Of a stretch of DNA of 5,592 nucleotides, positions 1-5,478 are shown one piece after another (within the stretch, counting starts at the first letter, position 1; the number at the start of each line of letters is the position of its first letter). Location: the NCBI GenBank assembly GCA_017999075.1, contig JAGOBX010000268.1, positions 1 through 5,592 of the forward strand, read 5' to 3'. The translations under genes and the position numbers were made by a program. The notes under the pieces are model-generated. The model did no database searches. It had not been told where the DNA came from and worked only from the letters and a program-made list of their open reading frames with translations. This DNA comes from JAGOBX01 sp017999075 [NCBI: Candidatus Babelota bacterium] (GTDB taxonomy: Bacteria; JAGOBX01).

Positions 1-3
1 AAT

Positions 4-47
4 AAAAAATATGAACCTGAATTTATTGAATCAGGTTCATATTTTTT
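4..47. terminator. Bidirectional intrinsic terminator after spoVG
   Basis: A perfect 17-bp inverted repeat (4-20 pairing with 31-47) encloses a 10-nt loop. The G+C-containing core is GAACCTGA/TCAGGTTC, and the outer part of each arm is an A6/T6 run, so a T tract follows the hairpin in either direction. It lies 24 nt beyond the spoVG stop codon, where the leftward operon should end. Its symmetry suggests it may also stop a convergent transcript entering from left of the window, but that gene is not visible. Confidence 0.88.
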
Positions 48-71
48 GAGGCCATCTTATTTTTAAATTTT

Positions 72-437
72 TTAAAATGGAATTTCTTCGTCTGATTTGG
101 AATCAGAATCAGAATTTTCAGGTTTTTCTTTTTTAGGTTTAGACGCTGCTTGACCTTCGGAAGCAGATTTTAAAGGTGTTTTTTCAAATTTTTCAAGTAT
201 TAATTCGAAAAGTTTTGCTCTTCCGTCAGCTGTTATTGGATGAAAAATATCTTCCCACTGACCACCTTTAGTTGACCGGGACGGCATTGAAACCCATAAT
301 CCTTTTTGCCCGTCCATTACTTTAAAACCTTTACATACGAAATGTCCGGCAATAACAATGTCTGCAAATGCTTTTACATTGTTCATATTTTCAACACGAT
401 TAATTCTGACATCCGTAAACACTTCATTTAAATCCAT
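72..437 (-). CDS. spoVG: SpoVG family nucleic-acid-binding regulator with SSB-like C-terminal tip
   Basis: A 121-residue SpoVG-family protein. The family body spans roughly residues 4-85 and is recognisable from FTDVRINRVEN, the VKAFADIVI strand, the GLWVSMPSR segment (46-54) and the DIFHPITADGR segment (63-73). SpoVG proteins are small DNA/RNA-binding regulators first found in Bacillus sporulation but widespread in non-sporulating bacteria, so the name does not imply spores here. The start at 437 is chosen because GAGGAG sits 7 nt upstream; an in-frame ATG at 485 would add 16 basic residues, overlap dtd, and lacks this support. Residues 86-114 form a Lys/Ser/Glu-rich, probably disordered tail that ends in DEEIPF at the extreme C terminus, like the docking tip of single-stranded DNA-binding protein. 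It is the last gene of the leftward operon, 19 nt after dtd. Confidence 0.9.
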   Translation of the reverse strand: MDLNEVFTDVRINRVENMNNVKAFADIVIAGHFVCKGFKVMDGQKGLWVSMPSRSTKGGQWEDIFHPITADGRAKLFELILEKFEKTPLKSASEGQAASKPKKEKPENSDSDSKSDEEIPF

Positions 438-444
438 AGTTTTT

Positions 445-450
445 CTCCTC
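445..450 (-). promoter_or_regulatory. Shine-Dalgarno sequence for spoVG
   Basis: GAGGAG on the minus strand, 7 nt before the ATG at 437. It decides the spoVG start in favour of the shorter protein and lies between the dtd stop and spoVG. Confidence 0.85.
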
Positions 451-456
451 TTTAAC

Positions 457-915
457 TTAACGCTTGATTTTATCAGCGCTTTCAAGTATTAGCGTAACAG
501 GACCATCGTTAAATATACCTACTTCCATATACGCCTGAAACACGCCGTATTTTATAATAATATCATTTTTTGTCAAGCAGTAATTTTTCAATTTGTCGAA
601 AAGTTTTTTTCCTGCAGAAATATCGGCAGCTTCTATAAAATCAGGCCTGTTTCCTCTCATGCAACTGCCGTATAAAGTGAATTGCGGAACTATCAGAAGC
701 TCTCCTTTAACCTCTTTTAAAGACAGATTCATTTTTCCGGCGGAATCTTCGAAAATTCTGAGATTAACAATTTTTTCTATTGAATATTCAATATCTTTTA
801 TAGAATCGTCTTTTCTGAATCCTGCAAGAACCAGCAAACCCTGTTTTATTTCATCAATTAAGGTGTCATTTATTTTAACATACGCTGATTTGACTCTCTG
901 AATAATTGTTTTCAT
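457..915 (-). CDS. dtd: D-aminoacyl-tRNA deacylase
   Basis: A cytoplasmic proofreading enzyme that hydrolyses D-amino acids (and, in this family, glycine mischarged on tRNA-Ala) from tRNA. The 152 residues match the usual family length of about 145-150. Diagnostic segments are the MKTIIQRVKSAYVKI start, GLLVLAGFRKDD (26-37), NLRIFEDSAGKMNLSL (51-66), QFTLYG (78-83, with the motif Thr at 80), RGNRPDF (87-93) and NDGPVTL (136-142), which holds the Gly-Pro selectivity motif. Two positions depart from the usual form: the first motif reads PQFTL rather than SQFTL, and VFGA is VFQA (125-128). The gene starts 10 nt after the upstream stop with no Shine-Dalgarno sequence (only an A-rich stretch), so translation may depend on coupling to the preceding gene. 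It sits fourth in the leftward operon. Confidence 0.95.
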   Translation of the reverse strand: MKTIIQRVKSAYVKINDTLIDEIKQGLLVLAGFRKDDSIKDIEYSIEKIVNLRIFEDSAGKMNLSLKEVKGELLIVPQFTLYGSCMRGNRPDFIEAADISAGKKLFDKLKNYCLTKNDIIIKYGVFQAYMEVGIFNDGPVTLILESADKIKR

Positions 916-925
916 ATTTTTTTAA

Positions 926-1411
926 TTATTTAAAAATATAGTTTTTAGTGGTGAGTTCGAGCCGTCTGCTTAAAGTGCGTGATAAATTAAACAGAATTTT
1001 TATTGTAGTGGTTTTATTCTTTTTCAGCATAATGTTAAAATGGTGTTTACTTAAAAAATATGCTGTTGTAGGAATAATTGTTCGTACAGTGGCAGTACGT
1101 CTGATATTATCTATTAATGACATTTCTCCGAAATAATTAAGATCGCCGAGAGTTGTAATGATAAATTCTTTTCCTGCATCATTTTTTTTTAAAATATTAA
1201 CGCCGCCGGATTTAATTATATACATTCCGTCTGATTCATCGTTTTCGCTGAAAACAACAGAATCTTTATCAAAATTAATTTCGTTTATTTCAAGAGATAA
1301 CTCTTCAAGATCATGCAGAGACAAATTGTCAAACAATTGAACTTTACTTAAAGTTATGACAGTTTCATCATCTGTTGGTTTTACGCTTAAAAGTGTTTTG
1401 AAGAAATTCAT
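926..1411 (-). CDS. Stand-alone cyclic-nucleotide-binding domain protein (possible channel ligand subunit)
   Basis: A 161-residue CAP/PKA-type cyclic-nucleotide-binding domain with no DNA-binding or catalytic domain. After a short N-terminal stretch, LSKVQLFDNLSLHDLEEL (21-38) is the standard entry helix, and the beta-roll runs from about 45 to 120. The phosphate-binding cassette is FGEMSLIDNIRRTATV (94-109): FGE is intact (Glu96 expected to contact the ribose) and the arginine equivalent to the phosphate-binding one is Arg105, followed by Thr106-Ala107, so ligand binding is plausible. A basic C-terminal helix (about 125-155) would be the lid. ATG 1411 follows AAGGGG by 8 nt. The gene is in the same frame as the MscS-like gene upstream, separated only by its stop plus four codons, so it may act as the ligand-binding part of that channel. 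It could instead be a free signalling adaptor. Ligand identity is unknown. Confidence 0.85.
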   Translation of the reverse strand: MNFFKTLLSVKPTDDETVITLSKVQLFDNLSLHDLEELSLEINEINFDKDSVVFSENDESDGMYIIKSGGVNILKKNDAGKEFIITTLGDLNYFGEMSLIDNIRRTATVRTIIPTTAYFLSKHHFNIMLKKNKTTTIKILFNLSRTLSRRLELTTKNYIFK

Positions 1412-1419
1412 ATTGATTT

Positions 1420-1425
1420 CCCCTT
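1420..1425 (-). promoter_or_regulatory. Shine-Dalgarno overlapping the upstream stop codon
   Basis: AAGGGG on the minus strand, 8 nt before the ATG at 1411. Its first two A bases are the last two bases of the TAA stop of the MscS-like gene. This suggests termination and re-initiation are coupled, and supports the cyclic-nucleotide-binding domain being translated as its own protein. Confidence 0.7.
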
Positions 1426-2224
1426 ATCTTTTTTTAATAATATTTTCATAAAATTTTTTATTATCAATTACAATTTCCGATTCAGGACTAAGCAGAACTA
1501 ATGAAAAAAGATTTATTCTGTTAATAACGAATAATTGTTCATTGATGTATATATGATTTCCTATTTTATAAACTGATTTAATAATGAAATGCAGATAAAT
1601 GTTATAAAACACATCGCGGAAACCTATAACCATTATTATTGAAATTGATATTATACTGCATTTTGCTATGAAAATGGAACCATTTAAAAAAGTCTGTTCA
1701 TTAATTCCCAATAATGGTAGAGAATAAAAAATTATTCCGAATCCTCCTGAAACAAGAAACAACCATTCGGCCAATCTGTAATATTTAAAGTTTATAAGAG
1801 CAAGGCATATCCTGAATATTTTCGCGAAAAAGTTCAGAATATAATAATTTATGACTATAAATGCAGCAAAAGAAATTAATTGCGACAATAGTTTTATTAT
1901 TGACCATAAAATAAGGGAAATATCTTCAAACCCGAAATTATCAACTATAACGCATAAGGTTATTGTAATAATTATCCAGTAACAGATTTTTGCTATAATA
2001 CGCGAGGGAACATCTGATATATGATTGGTTATCAATTCGAGAAAACCTATTTTTTCAGCAGCTGCATCAAATTTTGTGATTTTTAGAATTCCTGCGATAG
2101 ATAGGTAGATTAGTTTTGCTATAATCAAACCTATAATCAGTATTAGTACTGAATCAACGTATATCGGCAATTCAGTATTGAATGAATACATAAGATTATT
2201 TATGTTTAAAACAAGTTTATCCAT
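1424..2224 (-). CDS. MscS-like / TM_helix-type membrane channel protein, truncated after the beta-domain region
   Basis: A 266-residue inner-membrane protein with about five hydrophobic segments near residues 22-45, 77-95, 102-135, 150-172 and 181-203. The first segment and its follow-up (LIIGLIIAKLI, then FDAAAEKIGF) resemble the conserved TM_helix motif found in MscS relatives. After the last helix, residues 200-260 read like the MscS pore-exit and beta domain: IGFRDVFYNIY, then YKIGNHIYI (family form: pfkvGDyI), then EIVIDNKKF (family form: viIPNs). Key positions are drifted (GD is GN, IPN is IDN), and the Gly/Ala-rich pore helix typical of MscS is not obvious. The protein stops right after this region and lacks the large alpha/beta C-terminal vestibule. 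The start follows GGAGG by 9 nt. The next gene, in the same frame, is a cyclic-nucleotide-binding domain. The MscS-superfamily call is inferred from pattern only. Confidence 0.65.
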   Translation of the reverse strand: MDKLVLNINNLMYSFNTELPIYVDSVLILIIGLIIAKLIYLSIAGILKITKFDAAAEKIGFLELITNHISDVPSRIIAKICYWIIITITLCVIVDNFGFEDISLILWSIIKLLSQLISFAAFIVINYYILNFFAKIFRICLALINFKYYRLAEWLFLVSGGFGIIFYSLPLLGINEQTFLNGSIFIAKCSIISISIIMVIGFRDVFYNIYLHFIIKSVYKIGNHIYINEQLFVINRINLFSLVLLSPESEIVIDNKKFYENIIKKR

Positions 2225-2233
2225 GTAACATTT

Positions 2234-2238
2234 CCTCC
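2234..2238 (-). promoter_or_regulatory. Shine-Dalgarno sequence for the MscS-like gene
   Basis: GGAGG on the minus strand, 9 nt before ATG 2224, in the 23-nt gap after the stop of the MBL-fold gene. It supports the assigned start. Confidence 0.8.
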
Positions 2239-2247
2239 GAAATTAAA

Positions 2248-3660
2248 TTATTTGTCAATTTCAATTTTATTTCCGTTAGAAGAAACCTCTATATCCCCGT
2301 CTTCATCAGTCCTATAAATATTTTTCATTATTTTTTTGAGACGTTTGTAAGTTGACGGATGGGGATGATGAAATTTATTGCCTGCTCCTACTTGAATTAT
2401 TCCGTATGATGGTTTGACTTTATCAAGAAATTTTTGGGATGAAGAAGTTTTGCTCCCGTGATGCCCTACTTTTAAAACATCAGAATTTAATGAATTTCCG
2501 AATTTTTTTACTAATTCTTCTTCGCAATCCTCTTCCAAATCTCCGGTAAACAGAAATACATTATTCTTATATTTCATTTGAATTACAATGGACGCATTGT
2601 TTATATTGTCGTAATATTTCCCTTTTGCAGGATGCAGTATTTTTACTGATATATCCTTATCCCATTTAAATTCATCATCGCGTTTTGGAGTTTCATAACC
2701 AATATCGTTTTTTTTAATTTGTTTAAGTATTTCTTTATAAGTGCGGGTTGTAGAAGGATGACCCGAATCGAAAACTTTTATTACTTTAATTCTTTTAAAC
2801 AAGTTTAGAGTTCCTTCGATATGATCTTTGTGAGGATGCGTTAAAACAAGTGTATCAATTTTTTTTATTTTATTTTTTTCTAATATATCAGCTATTTTAT
2901 CACCGTCTTTAGGAGTTTTTCCTGTATCTATAACAAAACATTTTTTTGATGGAGTTATAATTATCTGCGCGTCGCCCTGACCAACGTCAACATAAATGAT
3001 TTTAATTTTTTTTCCTGTTTTTTCTCCTGAAACAGAACTTGTTTTTTTTGTTGTTCCGGAAGATTTTCCGAATATGTCTTGAGCGTCTTTGATTTCAAAA
3101 TCGTCTGAAACTTCAGATTGAGTTTTTATTGGTTCCTGTTCTGTTTCTTCCTGAGAAATATCATCTGAATCATCAGAATCAGTTTTCTGGACGGTTTCTG
3201 CGGTTGCGGCAGAAGTGCCTTGATTGTCTTGTTGAATGAACTGCTGATCAGGAATTTTTGGAGAAGAAGACGAACTTTCGGTTAATTTCTGAAACTGCGG
3301 TTTATAGTAAGAGGTATAATACTTAAATCCGGCAAATCCTATGATCAGTATAAAAACAGCTATTAATCCTGACAATATTATGTTTTTGCTTTTTGAAGGT
3401 TCTGCTATTTCAGGAGAAGAAGATTCTTTTCCGAACAATTCGAATGCAGTTAAGCTGATTGTAGAAATATCCTGCTCATCAACAGTATAAAAAAATATCT
3501 GAAAATCAAAAGAACCGGTCATTACCGGATAAACATCTGATGATTTAAACTGAGGAAGTTTTTCTTTTAATAACTGAATTTTTTTTTCAGATCCTTTGTA
3601 TAAAACCCGCGTTTTCCCGATTTTAATCTGAGGATCTATTATCCAACGTTTATTTTCCAT
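2248..3660 (-). CDS. Membrane-anchored ComEC/Rec2-type metallo-beta-lactamase-fold hydrolase
   Basis: 470 residues in four parts: an N-terminal domain (1-80) that I do not recognise; one hydrophobic segment (about 93-112); a low-complexity linker rich in Ser, Asp, Glu, Gln and Thr (about 127-216); and a C-terminal MBL-fold domain (218-470). The last has the ComEC-type signature: VDVGQGDA (224-231), VIDTG (243-247), metal ligands in THPHKDH (274-280), TGD (372-374), GHHGS (399-403) and HHPHP (431-435). All expected metal ligands appear present. In ComEC such a domain follows a transport channel and acts outside the membrane on DNA; here there is no channel, only a tether. With one N-terminal anchor and this linker, I infer the enzyme domain is extracytoplasmic. 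The substrate is unknown: nucleic acid or another phosphoester are possibilities. First gene of the leftward operon; no Shine-Dalgarno precedes its ATG. Confidence 0.88.
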   Translation of the reverse strand: MENKRWIIDPQIKIGKTRVLYKGSEKKIQLLKEKLPQFKSSDVYPVMTGSFDFQIFFYTVDEQDISTISLTAFELFGKESSSPEIAEPSKSKNIILSGLIAVFILIIGFAGFKYYTSYYKPQFQKLTESSSSSPKIPDQQFIQQDNQGTSAATAETVQKTDSDDSDDISQEETEQEPIKTQSEVSDDFEIKDAQDIFGKSSGTTKKTSSVSGEKTGKKIKIIYVDVGQGDAQIIITPSKKCFVIDTGKTPKDGDKIADILEKNKIKKIDTLVLTHPHKDHIEGTLNLFKRIKVIKVFDSGHPSTTRTYKEILKQIKKNDIGYETPKRDDEFKWDKDISVKILHPAKGKYYDNINNASIVIQMKYKNNVFLFTGDLEEDCEEELVKKFGNSLNSDVLKVGHHGSKTSSSQKFLDKVKPSYGIIQVGAGNKFHHPHPSTYKRLKKIMKNIYRTDEDGDIEVSSNGNKIEIDK

Positions 3661-3672
3661 AAATTAAACAAT

Positions 3673-3700
3673 ATTATAATTATCAATTGAATAATTTCAA
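3673..3700 (-). promoter_or_regulatory. Predicted sigma-70-type promoter of the leftward operon
   Basis: On the minus strand, -35 TTGAAA (3695-3700) and -10 TATAAT (3673-3678) are separated by 16 bp. Transcription would begin near 3666, only about 6 nt before the ATG at 3660, giving an almost leaderless mRNA, which fits the lack of a Shine-Dalgarno there. AT-rich DNA makes chance matches common, but both boxes are near consensus and correctly placed. Confidence 0.55.
3687..3700. repeat. Inverted repeat linking the two divergent -35 boxes
   Basis: TTGAA (3687-3691) and TTCAA (3696-3700) form a perfect 5-bp inverted repeat with a 4-bp spacer. The two arms are the cores of the oppositely directed -35 boxes. 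It may be simply a consequence of back-to-back promoters or a small operator. Confidence 0.45.
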
Positions 3701-3715
3701 GATTTTTTATATAAT
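3687..3715 (+). promoter_or_regulatory. Predicted sigma-70-type promoter of the rightward operon
   Basis: -35 TTGAAT (3687-3692) and a perfect -10 TATAAT (3710-3715) have the optimal 17-bp spacing. The predicted transcription start near 3722 is about 4 nt before the glycosyltransferase ATG at 3726, so the message would be nearly leaderless. The same TTG that opens the -35 box could be misread as an upstream start codon. Confidence 0.6.
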
Positions 3716-3725
3716 AAATACAGCC

Positions 3726-4586
3726 ATGAAAAATTTTGAACCTTTTGTAGATGTAATAATAACAACTTTTAACAGACCGGGCTTTTTAGAAGAGTCGATT
3801 GAAAGCGTTGAAAATCAAACTTACGGAAATATAAATATCATAATTGTTGATGACGGTTCGGAAAAACAGATTAAATTATTTCCTTCTTTGAAAAAAAGAA
3901 AAAAAAATATATATTATATTTATCAGAATAATTCAGGTATAAGTTCTGCAAGGAATACAGGAATAAAGTTAAGCAAATCGAAATATATTGCGTTTCTTGA
4001 CGATGATGATTTATGGGTTAAAAATAAAGTTGAAAAGCAAATGAATATTTTACTGAATACAGAATACAGTGTTTGTTATACAAATGAGAAGTGGATGAGA
4101 AATGGAAAACATCTTAACCAGCACAAAAAACATCAGAAATATTCAGGAGATATTTTTGATAAAGTTTTAAGTTTATGCATAATAAGTCCGTCATCAATTC
4201 TTTTGGAAAAAAAAGTGTTTGACACAATTGGAATGTTTGACACTGACTTCGAGGTATGCGAGGATTATGAGTTATGGCTGCGCCTTGCACTGAAGTATAA
4301 AATATATTTTTTAGATGAACCTTTGATAATAAAACAGGGCGGTCACAATGATCAGTTATCCAGAAAACTGCCTGTTATGGACAGTTTCAGAATAGATGCT
4401 TTAAAAAAATTACTTGATAATTATAATTCTTCAATGGATTCATATAAAATAAAAATAGTGATTGCCGAACTTGAAAAAAAAAGTAGAATAATTATTAATG
4501 GCTGTATAAAACGCGGGCTTAACGATGAAATTGAAAAATATGAACGAATTATTAAAAGTTGTAAGGCAAAATACGGATTATTGTAA
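3726..4586 (+). CDS. Family 2 glycosyltransferase (GT-A fold)
   Basis: A 286-residue inverting GT2 enzyme, expected to transfer a sugar from a nucleotide-sugar donor at the cytoplasmic face, probably for surface glycan; the acceptor cannot be told. Visible motifs: FVDVIITTFNRPGFLEESI at the N terminus, VDDGS (41-45, nucleotide binding), SARNTGI (74-80), the metal-binding FLDDDDLW (90-97), and CEDYELWLRL (178-187), carrying the likely catalytic acidic residues. ISPSSILL (153-160) and GGHNDQLS (205-212) are typical of one GT2 subgroup. No transmembrane segment is seen, so it appears soluble. ATG 3726 is preferred over an in-frame TTG at 3687: the fold begins right after it, and the TTG lies within the predicted promoter. 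There is no Shine-Dalgarno. The 3' end overlaps the next gene. An A9 run (3899-3907) encodes the KKRKKN stretch. Confidence 0.92.
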   Translation: MKNFEPFVDVIITTFNRPGFLEESIESVENQTYGNINIIIVDDGSEKQIKLFPSLKKRKKNIYYIYQNNSGISSARNTGIKLSKSKYIAFLDDDDLWVKNKVEKQMNILLNTEYSVCYTNEKWMRNGKHLNQHKKHQKYSGDIFDKVLSLCIISPSSILLEKKVFDTIGMFDTDFEVCEDYELWLRLALKYKIYFLDEPLIIKQGGHNDQLSRKLPVMDSFRIDALKKLLDNYNSSMDSYKIKIVIAELEKKSRIIINGCIKRGLNDEIEKYERIIKSCKAKYGLL

Positions 4587-5478
4587 AAATTCCGGCGACC
4601 ATAAAATTTTATCAGGGAAATACAGTTTTTCTATTTTTGATGCTGAAAAATTCACGGAATATATAGAAATTACCGGATTTCCGGTAATTGAAAATAAGAA
4701 TGAATATATTCCGCTAATAGGTTTTAAAAATTATAATTTGAACGAAATCCGCATTTTCAGGATATTAAACAGTATTCTGACTCCTGAACATCATTTGTAT
4801 ATGCTGAATTATGAATTTGAAAAATTCGGGCTTAAAAATCCTGTTATAACTGCTGAACTTATAAAATATTATAATTCTGAAGTAGGCAGTTCAGGATTAC
4901 ACGAATATATGAAATTCAATAATATAAAACCTGTTAAAGAAAACCTTGAATTTTTTTTATGGCTTGCAGATGAAACCGAATATGTGAAAAAAATGCTGAT
5001 TGAAACAAATCTGTCAAAAGATATTATTGAACTGCTTAGAAATCTTAGCAGGGAAATACAGATTTTTTTATTGGAATTATTTGTGAAAATCAATTTATCT
5101 CTGAATGATAAAAAACATGCTGTAAATTATATTTTCGATTTAGTTCAGTCTGGCAAAACAGATATTGAAAAAATTATTAATGAAATAAATTGTTTGACAT
5201 TTGAAAAGCAGACCGCTCCAGTTAAAATACTGGATTATTTGAAAAAATTAAGATTTCCTGTTTTGTCAGGGTTAATCCTTGAAAAAGACGAAATTGTAAA
5301 TAAGCTGAATACCGGTAAAATAAAGTTTGAATACGATAAAACATTTGAATCTCCGGGAATTAGCTGCAAAATTAAATTAGAAAAATCGGAAGATACCGAA
5401 ACAATAATTGAATATTTTCGTGAAAAAAAATTTTTGATAGAAAAATTTTTGGATGTAAATGAACAAAAATTATTTTGA
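4525..5478 (+). CDS. Degenerate ParB/Spo0J-like protein
   Basis: 317 residues, not clearly recognisable by one strong motif. The order of elements suggests a diverged ParB-like protein: YSFSIFDAEKFTEYIEITGFPVIE (33-56), then YIPLIGFKNYN (61-71), read like the ParB N-terminal domain (fd-e-L--SI---G--Pvv, then -i-vsGfRR). A mainly helical region (about 75-225) follows where the ParB DNA-binding helices would lie, including LSKDIIELL (163-171). The C-terminal segment (KLRFPVLSGL, then ESPGISCKIKLEKSEDTETIIEY) would be a small alpha/beta domain. The Arg-rich ParB box (GERRxRA), which binds CTP in true ParB, is replaced by GFKNYN, so clamp-type CTP chemistry is doubtful. No ParA partner is in the window. 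It overlaps the glycosyltransferase by 62 nt (47 nt if the ATG at 4540 is used). Neither start has a Shine-Dalgarno, so translational coupling is likely. Confidence 0.55.
   Translation: MKLKNMNELLKVVRQNTDYCKNSGDHKILSGKYSFSIFDAEKFTEYIEITGFPVIENKNEYIPLIGFKNYNLNEIRIFRILNSILTPEHHLYMLNYEFEKFGLKNPVITAELIKYYNSEVGSSGLHEYMKFNNIKPVKENLEFFLWLADETEYVKKMLIETNLSKDIIELLRNLSREIQIFLLELFVKINLSLNDKKHAVNYIFDLVQSGKTDIEKIINEINCLTFEKQTAPVKILDYLKKLRFPVLSGLILEKDEIVNKLNTGKIKFEYDKTFESPGISCKIKLEKSEDTETIIEYFREKKFLIEKFLDVNEQKLF
4668..4689. repeat. 22-bp near-perfect palindrome inside the ParB-like gene
   Basis: AATTACCGGA (4668-4677) and TCCGGTAATT (4680-4689) are exact reverse complements with a 2-bp spacer. It lies within codons 49-55 (ITGFPVI) of the ParB-like gene. 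Such symmetry suits binding by a dimeric protein. It does not match the usual parS consensus. Confidence 0.6.

Noticed and set aside
110-126. Short tandem repeat of TCAGAA units in the spoVG tail
   Set aside because: Only two to three units, explained by encoding alternating Ser and Asp; similar sequence occurs in the Ser/Asp linker of the MBL-fold gene.
438-485. Longer SpoVG starting at the ATG at 485
   Set aside because: It would overlap the end of dtd and add a basic stretch not seen in the family, while ATG 437 has GAGGAG at ideal spacing.
593-901. Plus-strand open frame opposite dtd, and similar antisense frames at 948-1136, 1158-1340, 4869-5093 and 5235-5537
   Set aside because: They lie opposite well-supported genes, have no recognisable domain, and have composition expected of AT-rich antisense frames.
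3515-3528. CCGGT/ACCGG inverted repeat in the MBL-fold gene, similar in core to the palindrome at 4668-4689
   Set aside because: The arms are only 5 bp with a different spacer, which is expected by chance.
3687-3725. TTG start adding 13 residues to the glycosyltransferase
   Set aside because: The TTG forms part of the predicted -35 box, there is no Shine-Dalgarno, and the GT2 fold begins just after the ATG at 3726.
3899-3907. A9 tract in the glycosyltransferase gene as a phase-variation switch (similar tract at 1182-1190)
   Set aside because: Runs of 7-9 A or T are frequent in this AT-rich window and the reading frame is intact; nothing marks this one as special.
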